A DNA stretch of 64,000 bases from Nematostella vectensis (Eukaryota > Cnidaria > Anthozoa > Actiniaria > Edwardsiidae). Location: the NCBI RefSeq assembly GCF_932526225.1, contig NC_064039.1:3983001-4047000 (forward strand), in the 5' to 3' direction. How positions within the stretch are numbered: position 1 is the stretch's first letter; every line of letters starts with the position of its first letter. The notes under the pieces are model-generated. The model made no database searches. It was not told the DNA's origin and saw nothing but the letters and a program-made list of their open reading frames with translations. Below are positions 43,741 through 56,700 of this stretch, piece after piece. A program made the position numbers and the translations under genes.

Positions 43741-46700
43741 GAGCGGCTCGTGCTGCGCTCTGTTTCTTCGTGCTCAACTTACCGCCCTTTTCTTTTCCCT
43801 TTTTCCTTTTCCCCTCGTCGAGTTTCCCCTTCTTTTTCGGGGGCTCTTCATTTTCACTTGTTGATTCTCCCTATAATGACATTTCAGATGGATAAATAAT
43901 GTAAATTTTCGGAACACCTCACTGGATATTCCTCTCAGAGCCACTTGCCACAAACATCAATCTGTAACACTCGGCCATGTGTACAAAGTGTTACATGCTT
44001 CAGCCAGCCCTTCCTAACACCTCGTATACATGTCTAAATAGCATGCGCTACGTGTAGTACCAATACTGCATTTATCCTTATTGAGAATATGTGTACAATG
44101 TGTTAAATATCCATCGCCTCGTCACTAGACCCATCTCGGTACACGTGTACAATGTGTTAAATAGCCATCGCCTCGTTACTAGACCCCTCTCGGTACACGT
44201 GTACAATTTGTTAAATAGCCATCGCCTCGTCACCAGACTCCCCTCGGTACACGTGTACAATGTGTTAAATAGCCATCGCCTCGCTACTAGACCCCTCTCG
44301 GTACACGTGTACAATGTGTTAAATAGCCATCGCCTCGTCACTAGACCCCTCTCGGTACACGTGTACAATGTGTTAAATAGCCATCGCCTCGTCACTAGAC
44401 ACCTCTCGGTACACGTGTACAATGTGTTAAATAGCCATCGCCTCGTCACTAGACCCCTCTCGGTACACGTGTACAATGTGTTAAAGCCATCGCCTCGTCA
44501 CTAGACCCCTCTCGGTACACGTGTACAATGTGTTAAATAGCCATCGCCTCGTTACTAGACCCGTCTCGGTACACGTGTACAATGTGTTAAATAGCCATCG
44601 CCTCGTCACTAGACCCCTCTCGTCATACGTGCAAAATGTGTTAAATAGCCATCGCCTCGTCACCAGACTCCTCTTGGTAAATGTGTACAATGTGTTAAAT
44701 AGCCATCGCCTCGTCACTAGTCCCCTCTCGGTACACGTGTACAATGTGTTAAATAGCCATCGCCTCGTCACTAGACTTCTCTCGGTACACGTGTACAATG
44801 TGTTAAATAGCCATCGCCTCGTCACTAGACCCCTCTCGGTATACGTGTACAATGTGTTAAATAGCCATCGCCTCGTCACCAGACTCCTCTCGGTACACGT
44901 GTACAATGTGTTAAATAGCCATCGCCTCGTCACTAGACCCCTCTCGGTATACGTGTACAATGTGTTAAATAGCCATCGGTAAATGTGTACAATGTTTTAA
45001 GTACCCACCTCCTCGTCCTCCTCGTCACTAGACTCCTCTCGAAGTGCAGCCTCCAAAGTAGCGCCATTGATGCGAAAGTCGCGGGCGGTGCTTCGCTTTA
45101 TATGTTCCATCAGATTGATCTGAGATAAAATAAAAGTTGTTAAATAACAGCAACTTCTATTTAAAATGTTACTACGCGATACCCTCCAGTAAATATGCAC
45201 GTCACATACCTCCCAACAATCCACCGTGTTTGCCAGTTTCACGGTCATGTGCAGTGCGCGCAATCACGCACGGAATCAGGTCTCGAACCTTTGACTTCTT
45301 GGAAAGCCCTCACCCGAACAGCGTACAAGGTTTCTCTTTTTTGACTTCTTGGAAAGCTCTCACCATAACAATGTACCAGTATCTCACCTTTGATTTCTTG
45401 GAAAGCTGAATCAGGAATTTCTCATACTGTTCAATGGCGTAGATCAGATTCGGTATGAACTTCATCTCCTTCATCACTTTCGCCTGTGAAGACAAGTCAT
45501 TAAAGATTGAAAGCGTATAACGACAGACAGGCTGGTCGGAAGACACGGGTGTGTTCACATGGATTGCGCGATAGGAAGATGGCGCGTGGATTGTGTGATG
45601 GAAAGGGTATTGTGTGATAGGATGCTTAGATTGTGTGATTGATGTGCCCGTGTGTGGATTGTGTGATAGGAGATGTGCGCGTGCGTGGATTGTGTGATAG
45701 GAGATGTGCGCGTTCGTGGATTGTGTGGAAGGAGATGTGCGCGCGCGTGGATTGTGTGATAGGAGATGTGAGCGTGCGTGGATTGTGTGATAGAAGGGGT
45801 GCCCGTGCGTAGATTGTGTGATGGAAAGGGTGAGCATGCGCGGATTGTGTGATGGTAGGGGTGAGCGTGCGCGGATTGTGTGATAGGAGATGTGCGCGTG
45901 CGTGGATTGTGTGATAGGAGATGTGCGCGTGCGTGGATTGTGTAATGGAAAGGGTGAGCGTGCGCGGATTGTGTGATGGTAGGGGTTAGCGGGCGCGTAT
46001 TGTGCGATAGGAGATGTGCGCGTGCGCGGATTGTGCGATAGGAGATGTGCGCGTGCTTAGATTGTGTGATAGGAGATGTGCGCGTGCGTGGATTGTGTGG
46101 TAGGAGATGTGCGCGTGCGAGGATTGTGTGATAGGAGATGTGCGCGTGCGCGGATTGTGTGATGGTAGGGGTTAGCGGGCGCGTATTGTGCGTGGGTATT
46201 GTGGTGTCTACCTTGCCAGGAACGGCCTGTCCCTTAGGGGCCTTTTTCTTGGCCTTGCCGACATGCTCTTGCAGTGACAGCGCCTGAGCGGACTGTATGT
46301 AGGTGATGAGGGCATAAACTTGTTGGGATAGATGAGTACCACTCAACTTCACCTGGAGCCACAAATACATGAAAAGTGAGAAACAGTCAAATTTATTTTA
46401 TCTACCTCATTTTAAGCGTGAGAACCAAAAGGACAGTTTAACGCATATTGTAATTTTAAAGATTCTCCACAAATCGACGATGATATTCAAAATAACAACA
46501 ACGGCAATAATGCATAGTTCTGTTTTTTTTTTTTATAGAAATGTAGGTAAAGCTATTAATACAATTAAAAACATCCAATGTCAAACTTGATAGCAATAAC
46601 ATTCTTGGCAATTTCAAGTTGATACTCGTAGGAGGTAATTGGTTGCAGCCTAGCCAATTATAATAACATATTTAAAAAAGTTTTTTTTAAAAATATTTAA

Positions 46701-47785
46701 AAAATATGTTTTAAAAATTGTCAATATTTTTGGTTCTCAAAGAGCAATGGAAAAGATTTGTAAAACAGGTCAATACTTTTAAAGTAACATATTATTTGGT
46801 GGAACATTCTAAACTTGAAAGTTTCTTACCAATTTCTCAAACTTTGGAGACAGATAGCCAAGGCGCTGATTATAAAGACTTGTGTACTGAGAAAAAAAGA
46901 TGAATCGTTTAGTTTGCCTTCGTCATTTACTAACAGGGACCTCTTGAAGATACTATTAATTATCCTAAAAGATACGACGGCGGCAACAAATTGCCTCAAC
47001 CCGAGGCTCCCTCTTTGTGCGTCCATAGCGTCTCTGTCCAGCGGACACATGGATTTAAAAAATGGATAGTATGGACGTAAAAATTAAATATTCGAGAAAT
47101 GAGCATACTCATCACTTACATATTTAGCAACTGATCCTAGGGATACATACAGCTTGGTCAGAGCCTAGAACAATCATACGTGATATTGAAGTCAACATTA
47201 ATCAAGCACAAAGTAACAACACCAAGAAGAACGGTAACAACAGCAACAATACTTGAAAAGGAACAACGACATTTCACATGGGAATAGGAAAAGATCATCA
47301 AAAGGAACCACATCAGCAGCCCTCAAAGAAAGATAAATAGAAATAAATGAAAGATTAGCGATAGAAAAAATTAAGTGTGTTTGTGGTCTGGCAGAATATT
47401 AGAGTTACCCATGTTCAGGTAATATGGGTTTTACGGTTTCAAGGGGTATGTGGGAGTGGTACTCGAGTTCGTGTTATGAGGGTTTTACGGTATCAAGGAG
47501 TATATACAGGTGGAACCCAAGTTCGGGTTGTGGGGGTTTCATGGTTTCAGGAAATACAGCACATTGGATATACGAGTTCGGGTTATGAGATTATGTATGG
47601 GGAGTGCGTAATGATGAGTACAAAATGGGTAATTACCTTGAGAGTGGCCTCAGTACATGGCCCATCTGGTAACGCAGACTGTGCCAGCTCATGGAATGCC
47701 ATCACAAGCCCTATAAGCCGATGGCAGATGGCTGTCTCTAATGAGTTCCTTTGCGTGTTGTCAGGAGAGCTGGGCAACTTGTCGT
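43718..47785 (-). CDS. FANCI: FANCI exons 18-24 of the visible part, C-terminus
   Basis: 47785-47637 ([20 protein letters not shown]), 47164-47120, 46886-46830, 46352-46212 ([17 protein letters not shown], Lys-rich end), 45483-45388 ([20 protein letters not shown]), 45119-45009 (ends [12 protein letters not shown]) and 43870-43718 ([20 protein letters not shown]..., stop at 43718). The acidic stretch followed by a Lys/Arg cluster matches the family's C-terminal end and suggests a nuclear localisation signal. The GGCG|GTAAGT inside the last exon is a perfect donor, so an alternative 3' end is possible. Confidence 0.93.
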
Positions 47786-50700
47786 CTAAAAGCAAATAAA
47801 GCACTTATAAAATAGATTACCAAAAAGACCAACAGTCACGTATCATGATATCGATCAATCAGGTGTTATGAACACATCCAACCAATCAGGTGTTACAAAC
47901 ACATCCAACAAATCAGGTGTTACGAACACATCCAACCAATCAGGTGTTACGAACACATCCAACCAACCAGGGCTTATGAACACGTCCAACCAATCAGGTT
48001 TTATGAACACGTCCAACCAATCAGGTGTTACGAACACGTCCAACTAATCAGTTGTTACGAACACGTCCAACCAATCAGGTGTTACGAACACGTCCAACCA
48101 ATCAGGTGTTACGAACACGTCCAACCAATCAGGTGTTACGAACACATCCAACCAACCAGGGCTTATGAACACGTCCAACCAATCAGGTTTTATGAACACG
48201 TCCAACCAATCAGGTGTTACGAACACGTCCAACCAATCAGGTGTTACGAACACGTCCAACCAATCAGGTGTTACGAACACGTCCAACCAATCAGGTGTTA
48301 CGAACACGTCCAACCAATCAGGTGTTACGAACACGTCCAACCAATCAGGGCTTATGAACACGTCCAACCAATCAGGGCTTATGAACACGTCCAACCAATC
48401 AGGTGTTACGAACACGTCCAACCAATCAGGTGTTACGAACACGTCCAACCAATCAGGTGTTACGAACACGTCCAACCAATCAGGTTTTATGAACACGTCC
48501 AACCAATCAGGTGTTACGAACATGTCCAACCAATCAGGGCTTATAAACACGTCCAACCAATCAGGGCTTATGAACATGTCCAACCAATCAGGTGTTACGA
48601 ACACGTCCAACCAATCAGGTGTTATGAACACTTCCAACCAATCAGGTGTTACGAACACATCCAACCAACCAGGGCTTATAAACACGTCCAACCAATCAGG
48701 TGTTACGAACACGTCCAACCAATCAGGTGTTACGAACACGTCCAACCAACCAGGGCTTATGAACACGTCCAACCAATCAGGTTTTATGAACACGTCCAAC
48801 CAATCAGGTGTTACGAACACGTCCAACCAATCAAGTGTTACGAACACGTCCAACCAATCAGGTGTTACGAACACGTCCAACCAATCACGTGTTACGAACA
48901 CGTCCAACCAATCAGGTGTTACGAACACGTCCAACCAATCAGGTTTTACGAACACGTCCAACCAATCAGGTGTTATGAACACGTCCAACCAATCAGGGCT
49001 TATGAACACGTCCAACCAATCAGGTGTTACGAACACGTCCAACCAATCAGGTGTTACGAACACGTCCAACCAATCAGGTGTTACGAACACGTCCAACCAA
49101 TCAGGTGTTACGAACACGTCCAACCAATCAGGTGTTACGAACACGTCCAACCAATAGGTGTTATGAACACGTCCAACCAATCAGGTGTTATGAACACGTC
49201 CAACCAATCAGGTGTTACGAACACGTCCACCAATCAGGTGTTACGAACACTTCCAACCAATCAGGTGTTACGAACACGTCCAACCAATCAGGTGTTATGA
49301 ACACGTCCAACCAATCAGGTGTTATGAACACGTCCAACCAATCAGGTGTTATGAACACATCCAACCAAACAGGTGTTATGAACACGTCCAACCAATCAGG
49401 TGTTATGAACACATCCAACCAAACAGGTGTTATGAACACGTCCAACCAATCAGGTGTTTTGAACACGTCCAACCAATCAGGTGTTATGAACACATCCAAC
49501 CAATCAGGTGTTATGAACACATCCAACCAATCAGAAAATACAAACAGGTCAAACAATCCAGTATTATGAACAACTCGAAAATATTTCACTGCTCGAGCCA
49601 GCAGGAGCTTCTGTTGTGTTGACATTACCAGAGCTGCCTGATGGGGGTAGGGTCAGGTCAGCACGTATCTTCACCATCGTCCAGTCCACCTCCTCCAGGA
49701 CAGTATCGATCTGGTGCATCAAAACCAGCTGCAGACCATAATAGAAACAATAAGGACGATTGTAGCCATACTACAGAGAGCAGCATACTTATAATAGCAT
49801 TCATAGAATAGCAACAACAGAAACAATAAGGTACACGCTTTGGAAAGCATAAATATAAAAAAATATCGATAATATCTATAAAGTATATCGCCAAAGCTTC
49901 GATTGATCAAACAGAACCATGTGGTCATAGTATTACGTAGTAAACATTTTAGAAAGTTATAAAAAGCTTTTCTAGATTGATACCCCAAAATTTAAATAAG
50001 ATTCAAGGGTATGAAGTAAAAAAAATGAGAGGTATTTCTGTTCGTTTAATACAGTCTTCTCTAGCATTAAATTACAAGGATTAGACTTACCGTTACCGTT
50101 GGCGCAGCCGTCCTTTGATTGATAATAGCGAAGTGGGTCCTATTCTCTACCTCTATGTCCTGCAATTAGAACACAATCACCCAATGAATTATAGAATGTT
50201 CACTGTTGCTCTTAATCTAATTGTTGTTGATTTAACTTCTGCTTCATTGTGTTGTTTTCCTTATTGCTGTTTTACAGCTACTGCATAATTGGTTGTATTT
50301 TTAAATGAACATTTGTATGGTTTCTTGTCAATACAATTGAAGCCATAGTTCCTGCAGGTTAAAAATGCTTTTTTTTTGTATTATTTGGCAGGACAAGCCA
50401 ATAAGGCAGGGTATAGGGTGGGGAATAGGATAGTTTAGATAATAGTAGGAGGATGGTGTATGAGGATGGGGTTAGATAATGGTAGGAGAGTGGAGTAGGT
50501 AGGATAGGGTAGATGATGGTAGGAGGATGGGGTATGATAGCTAGGATAGGGTAGATAACGGTAAGAGGGTGGGGTAAGTCAGACAATAGTATAGCATAGG
50601 TTTGGGTAGGGTAGGGTAGGGTTGGGTAGGTTTGGGTAGGGTAGGGTTGGGTAGTGTAGGGTTGGGTAGTGTAGGGTTGGGTAGGGTAGGGTAGTGTAGG

Positions 50701-53700
50701 GTTGGGTAGGGTAGGGTTGGGTAGGGTAGGGTCGGTTTGGGTAGGGTAGGGTCGGTTTGGGTAGGGTAGGGTAGGGTAGGGTAAGGTTAGGTTAGGTAGG
50801 GTAGGGTAGGGTAAGGTAGGTTTGGGTAGGGTAGGGTAGGGTAGGGTAGGGAAAGGTAGGGTTAGGTAGTGTAGGGTAGGGTAGGTTTGGGTAGGGTAGG
50901 GTAGTGTAGTGTAGAGTTGGGTAGGGTTGGGTAGGGTACGGTCGGTTTGGGTAGGGTAGGCAGGGTTGGGTAGGGTTGGGTAGGGTAGGGTTGGGTAGGG
51001 TAGTGTAGGGTAGGGAAGGGTAGGGTGGGGTAAGGTAGGTTTGGGTAGGGTAGGGTAAGGAAGGGTAGGGTTGGGTAGGGTTGGGTAGGGTTGGGTAGGG
51101 TTGGGTAGGGTTGGGTAGGGTTGGGTAGGGTTGGGTAGGGTTGGGTAGGGTAGGGTAGGGTGGGGTGGATGGATGGATGGATAATGGAATAAGAAGGCGC
51201 TAGGCAGTTTAATTCCTTGTAGACCAGAAGCAGAATCTTAAATATAATACTGTACTAACCTGAAAAAGGATAATTTATATGACATAACGTGCATGTAAAC
51301 AGATTCTTTATACCTCATCTATGTCTCCAAGTTGACTGTGCACGTCTTGTGCGATCTCTCGTATCTTATAAAACACATCAAAAATGATAAAACGAAAAGC
51401 AATGGCATACCTCTATGGTACAACAACAATGACCTACCAGAGAGACGCTAGTTTTGCATCGGAACGTCAGGGAAGCCAGCAAGGTAATTAAAGCCTTTGT
51501 AAGTGCCGTATCGTCTGATAGAAAACAGTAGAGGTCTTTCAGTTAGATATTCAAAGGGGTGGTCAATCTCGAGCCCCATGCAAACAACATGCAAAGAGTT
51601 GCTGCAGAGTAGTTAATCAACATTGCCTTTGTTCCATGATCAGCCAAGCGCAGCTGCACCAACATTGTTGGGCGATGTATGCACATGGCTCAGAGAAAGT
51701 GCGCCCAGTAAACAGTCTTTTAAGGACATTAAAATGTTTACCAATCTACCAATGTCGCAGTCAACTCTCAAGAAATTTCATAATTCGAGCTTGTGTTACC
51801 ACTGCTTGTTATTGTGCCGGTTCAACACAAACAAGCTGTTATTGAATTTTCGCGAGGGAGGCTTGTATAGTATATGCTTACCAACGTTCTGCTCTTTGCA
51901 AACAGTGTGGACCCAAGAGTGCAGCTCTGAAAACTAGACAAGCACAACAACTGTTTTGGACAAGAACCAATAATTATACACAAAGTAGATATATTATAGC
52001 TGGAAGGATCACCAAATCCCATTTTACAAGTGTCTGTCGTTAATACTATACATATAGGTCTAGGTGTTGAGACCTATCTGCCGTTGTGCTGGGTCTAGGT
52101 GTTGGGATCTATCTGTTGTTGTTCTGGGTCTAGGTGTTGGGACCTATCTGCTGTTGTTCTGGGTCTAGATGCTGTAATCTGCCGTTGTTCTGAGTCTAGG
52201 TGTTGGGATCTATCTGTTGTTGTTCTGGGTCTAGGTGTTGGGACCTATCTGCTGTTGTTCTGGGTCTAGGTGTTGGGACCTATCTGCTGTTGTCCTGAGT
52301 CTAGGTTTTGGGATCTATCTGCCGTTGTTCTGGGTCTAGGTGTTGGGATCTATCTGCCGTTGTTCTGGGTCTAGGTGTTGGGATCTATCTGCCGTTGTTC
52401 TGGGTCTAGGTGTTGGGATCTATCTGCCGTTGTTCTGGGTCTAGATGCTGTAACCTATCTGTCGTTGTTCTGAGTCTAAGTGTTGGGATCTATCTGCCGT
52501 TGTTCTGAGTCTAGGTGTTGGGATCTATCTGTTGTTGTGCTGGGTCTAGGTGTTGTGCTCTATCTGTTGTTGCTCTAGGTCAAGGTGTTGGGACCTATAT
52601 GCCGTTGTTCTGGGTCAAGGTGTTGGGACCTATATGCCGTTGTTCTAGGTCGAGGTGTTTGGACCTATCTGCCGTTCGGGTCTAGATGCTGTAACCTATC
52701 TGTCGTTGTTCTGGGTCTAGGTGTTGGGATCCATCTGCCTTTGTTCTGGGTCTAGGTGTTGGGACCTATCTGCTATTGTTCGGGGTCTAGCTGTTATTGG
52801 GGACGTATCTGCTGTTGTTCTGGGTCTAGCTGTTATTTTGTGTCTATGCGGTCTATGCGTGGGTACGTACCTGCTGCTGTTCGGGGTCTAAATGCTGGGA
52901 CAGTTGGCTGAGTACATGTACTAGGGTCGTAGTATCCTTCACACTCATGTCGCTCTCCTCAGGTGATGATGACGAGATGACGTCCATGATGAGGCGCTAC
53001 AGAGGGGGATTGAGTGAGAAGATGAGGAGGGGAAGGTGAATAAATGGAGCAGGAAAGGAGAGGAAGGGGGAGGAATCGGAAGCACATAAAGAAGAGGGAA
53101 AGGGAAAGGGGAGGGGTGCTCGAGGGATAGCGGAAGGATGATTATGGGTAAAAAGGGAGGGGTTTAGTAGGTATGCAATGACAATATCGAGGGGAATACT
53201 ACCTGTAGGCGTCTGATGTGAGCGTAAATTCTCTCTTGGTCTCCGACAGTCTCATTAGCTTCTTCATTATCAGATAACGAGGTTTCTAAAACAGACAAAA
53301 CGCGGTTGCTTTGAAATCGCACACACGAGCTGAGCATTTTATTGCTAGCCACGCCGTCCTTCTTACCGCAAAAGTAATAGTTTATCTTTATCCAAATCAA
53401 TGTAAGATTTGAAGAGTTCAATTAAATTAAAGATTGCCAGATGCCCTCCTTTTGGATTTCTTTTACCAGTGATAAAAAGTTTAAGGAAGCTCCGTAAGCA
53501 ATAAACTAGGGCTTTATTGTTAAAATATATAACTATATATCTCGTGTATAGGACCAACAAAAAAGTTCAATTGACAGCAATTCACGTTTTGCTGAAGGAA
53601 AGCTTCCCAGGTTTCAATCTAATAATCTTAATATTTTCTTAAAAGTTTATATCATAATAATATAATCATAATACCTTTTGCCCTACACATTAAGTTTATC

Positions 53701-56700
53701 CTGTACTTAGATTTTCAATGCTAATTTTTTTATAACGTTTTCTTTGTCTCCACAGAAGTGCGACGATATTGATGATATTAACGGCTATGTAAACATTTTT
53801 TTATTAGTAGTATTAAACGTCCTGTTCCTCAAAGTAATAGCCTGATACTACAATATTCGCTCATTTTACTAAACACTGCCATTGTAACGGAAATTTCCTT
53901 CATCTGGTTTTGCAGTAAATGCTGTAATTCTGACAAAAAGCCCACTCTCTGTTCCTCCTGTCGTCATTGTATATTTTAGGGGCAAATTGTTTCCAATTGA
54001 TTTTAACATATGTTTCCATAACTCCCCTTTAGGTTAGTACATGCATATTATGGGAATATAAATTAAATGTTAGCTCGTGTAAGATTAAAAAATCCTGAGC
54101 GACAAAAAGTTGAAAACGAAATGAAATAAAAAAAAGGTAATTTTTTTTATTATAACTTCGGCAGGTTGCTGTTTTTTTATTTTCATTTTAGAGGTATTTG
54201 CTTTGCGTGAGTAAAAATTTGATTGAGGAATAATCTAGGCAACGAGTTACCAACGCTCCTCATTATAGTAGACAAAAAAGAATAACCGATAGCTCACAAT
54301 GTACATGCAAACAGGGAGTCGGTTTTTCTCAAAAAAGGGGAAAATAAAACGTTGATTTTCTTGGTTAACAAAACGACTGATATCGATTCGTACACGGTTT
54401 TGCTTGATTAAAATTCTCACTAGTAATTTCCGCGAGAATAGTAAACACAACTTTAATAAAGATTGCAAATAAGTTATTTCGATAGAATGAAGTCGGTACT
54501 TGGGATCTAATAAAAATATGTGGCCAAGAATCTTTTCTAATTGGATGTGCTGTCATCGGTCAAGATGACAGATGACGCGCTCTCTTACAATTATTTGGGT
54601 TAACTTCATATGATGTAGGATGAATAAGGGTCAGTGAGGCAATATTGAGGCTCATCTCAACTCTCTTGAGTACTGGTTTGTGATACAGCACGCTACTTGC
54701 CGTGGTAAGTTGTCTTCTCCCGGAGTTGTGATAGTGCTAAGTATGAACGAGAAGAGCGCGAGTAATATCACCTTTGGCTGCCTCTTCATCTCCACGAGCC
54801 TGGACTACGTACCTTTCGTGCGGAAGGCGATAATCGCCTCGTGCTTCGTGAATGGGATCATGTCAGTTGTCGCGGTACTTGGAAATGCGATTGTCTTACT
54901 CACCATCTACAAGACTTCCTCACTGCACACGCCGCCTAACTACTTACTCTTTATGATGGCGATCGCGGATTGTGGCGTCGGCCTTCTAGCTCAGCCTTCC
55001 TCTATCGTGCGAAACGCCATCGCCTTGCGCCTCAAGGGACCGGACGGCACGGATCCGTCTAAGGCGCTGACGGACGCGTTTTGCGTTTCTGGCGTCGCGT
55101 CGGAGATCTTCGGAGCGTTCTTCGTGTACTTTTCGCTGCTTTGCCTAACGGCGATCTCATTTGAGCGCTATCTCGCGATAAGGCTTCACCTCCGGTACAC
55201 ACAAGTTGTGACATTGTCACGCACGCTTTTTCTCTCCGCGCCTATACTGCTCGTCGCGTTGGCTATTGTCACAGGGAGACTTCTAAGCGAAGGTTTCGGC
55301 ACGTCCTATTCCATCCTTATCGTATTCGGCTCCCTGGTATTCTTCGCTTGCTTGGCGGTCATAGCGTTATGCAACATCAAAATAGCGCTGGCGCTGAGGC
55401 GACACACGGTTCAGATCAGCTCGCAGACTGCGCAAGCTATGAGGACGGTGCTTGTGATGGCCAAGTTCCGGAAGTCCGTAGTGACCATGTTGCTTGTGTT
55501 TGTACTATTTCTGACCTGTTTTTTGCCGTACGGATGTGTGGGCTTGGTACAAATGCGGCTTGGAGGTATGACGCATCAGTTGTACGTAGCGGCATTTAGC
55601 ACGTTCCCTGTCCTTTACCTCAACTCGTGTCTAAACCCTGCGCTGTTTTGCTGGCGAATGAAAGAGATACGGCGCGCGGCGAAGTCAGTCATCAAAGGCT
55701 ATTGCAGCAACAGCCTTTAAACCTGCCACAAGACGTACGAGTTCTGCGTGCCTTAACCCTGCGCTGTTGCGCTGGCGCGTAAAAGAGATTTGGTGCCAGG
55801 CGAAAACAGGCAAAAGAAACCATTGTAAACCTGCGCACACATGAGATGTAGCATCACTTATCTAGGTTTAGAGGGTACTATAGCAAACCATTAGATTTTT
55901 TTCTATTGGATTATAGAGTATATTTAAAAAAAACTAAATATCTACAGTTTTAAAGAAGAATTATCAAATATCGTACGAAACGCCGAATTTTCTGATAAAA
56001 TTTGTTTCCCCATCTTGCAAATCAACGGAATAAAATGAATCAATCAAAAGAAAGAAAATACAGGCAAAATAAATAATCATTTTCATTTATCTGGATTACA
56101 GATTACAACCGAGATGAATAGGTTCGCTATTATTGGTGCGTTCACAAGCAATTATATTTGACAAAATGCGGGGATTTCACATTGAAGTGTAAATTTTGAG
56201 CGACTTATAAATCTGTCTTATGTTAGAAATCTTTAATTACGAACGCGCTTACAATCGAGTTTTTAGGTCAAGGAAGTAGTGTAACGATCAATATTGGTCG
56301 TATTTCTCTGTTGCAGAGCCAATATATGGTTTGACTAAAAGCCTTATAGAAAAAAACAAAGCAAAACAATGAGATGATTAGAAGGTATAATTTAGTTTCA
56401 GGTTTAACCAGTTTTTTTGTTCTTCATGTGTTTAGTTTCAGTTTTGACCAAATTTGTTGTTGCATATCGAATAGATTTTATCAGCGTAGAACCTCATGAA
56501 TTTAATTTAAGGCCTCTAAATGGGTGTGGACGCTTACCGATGAAGGAGAGGAAGGAGATGAGCTTGCTTGGGTAGTGATGGCAGGTGATGGTCACCACGA
56601 GACATAGTCCATCTAGACATAGACTCGAGACCTTCTTTCCCTGAGGACAGACGTCAGGCGGTCAGACGGACAGAAATACGAGGAACAAGGTAGACGAAAC

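Noticed and set aside
44078-44982. Open frames on both strands ([36 protein letters not shown])
   Set aside because: Both strands open over a 54-bp tandem array that derives from a FANCI exon border.
45555-46370. 271-codon frame with [13 protein letters not shown] repeats
   Set aside because: Read-through of FANCI exon 46212-46352 into a 31-bp intronic array. Only the first 47 codons are exon.
48044-49180. 378-codon minus frame of FVTPDWLDV repeats and its plus-strand partner
   Set aside because: 27-bp minisatellite without non-repeat flanking coding sequence.
47865-49540. CRISPR-like regular repeat array
   Set aside because: Units are contiguous, with no unique spacers, in a eukaryotic intron.
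50590-51175. Interstitial telomere (TTAGGG)n
   Set aside because: The basic unit is GGGTA/GGGTT of 5 bp with irregular order. True TTAGGG runs are absent.
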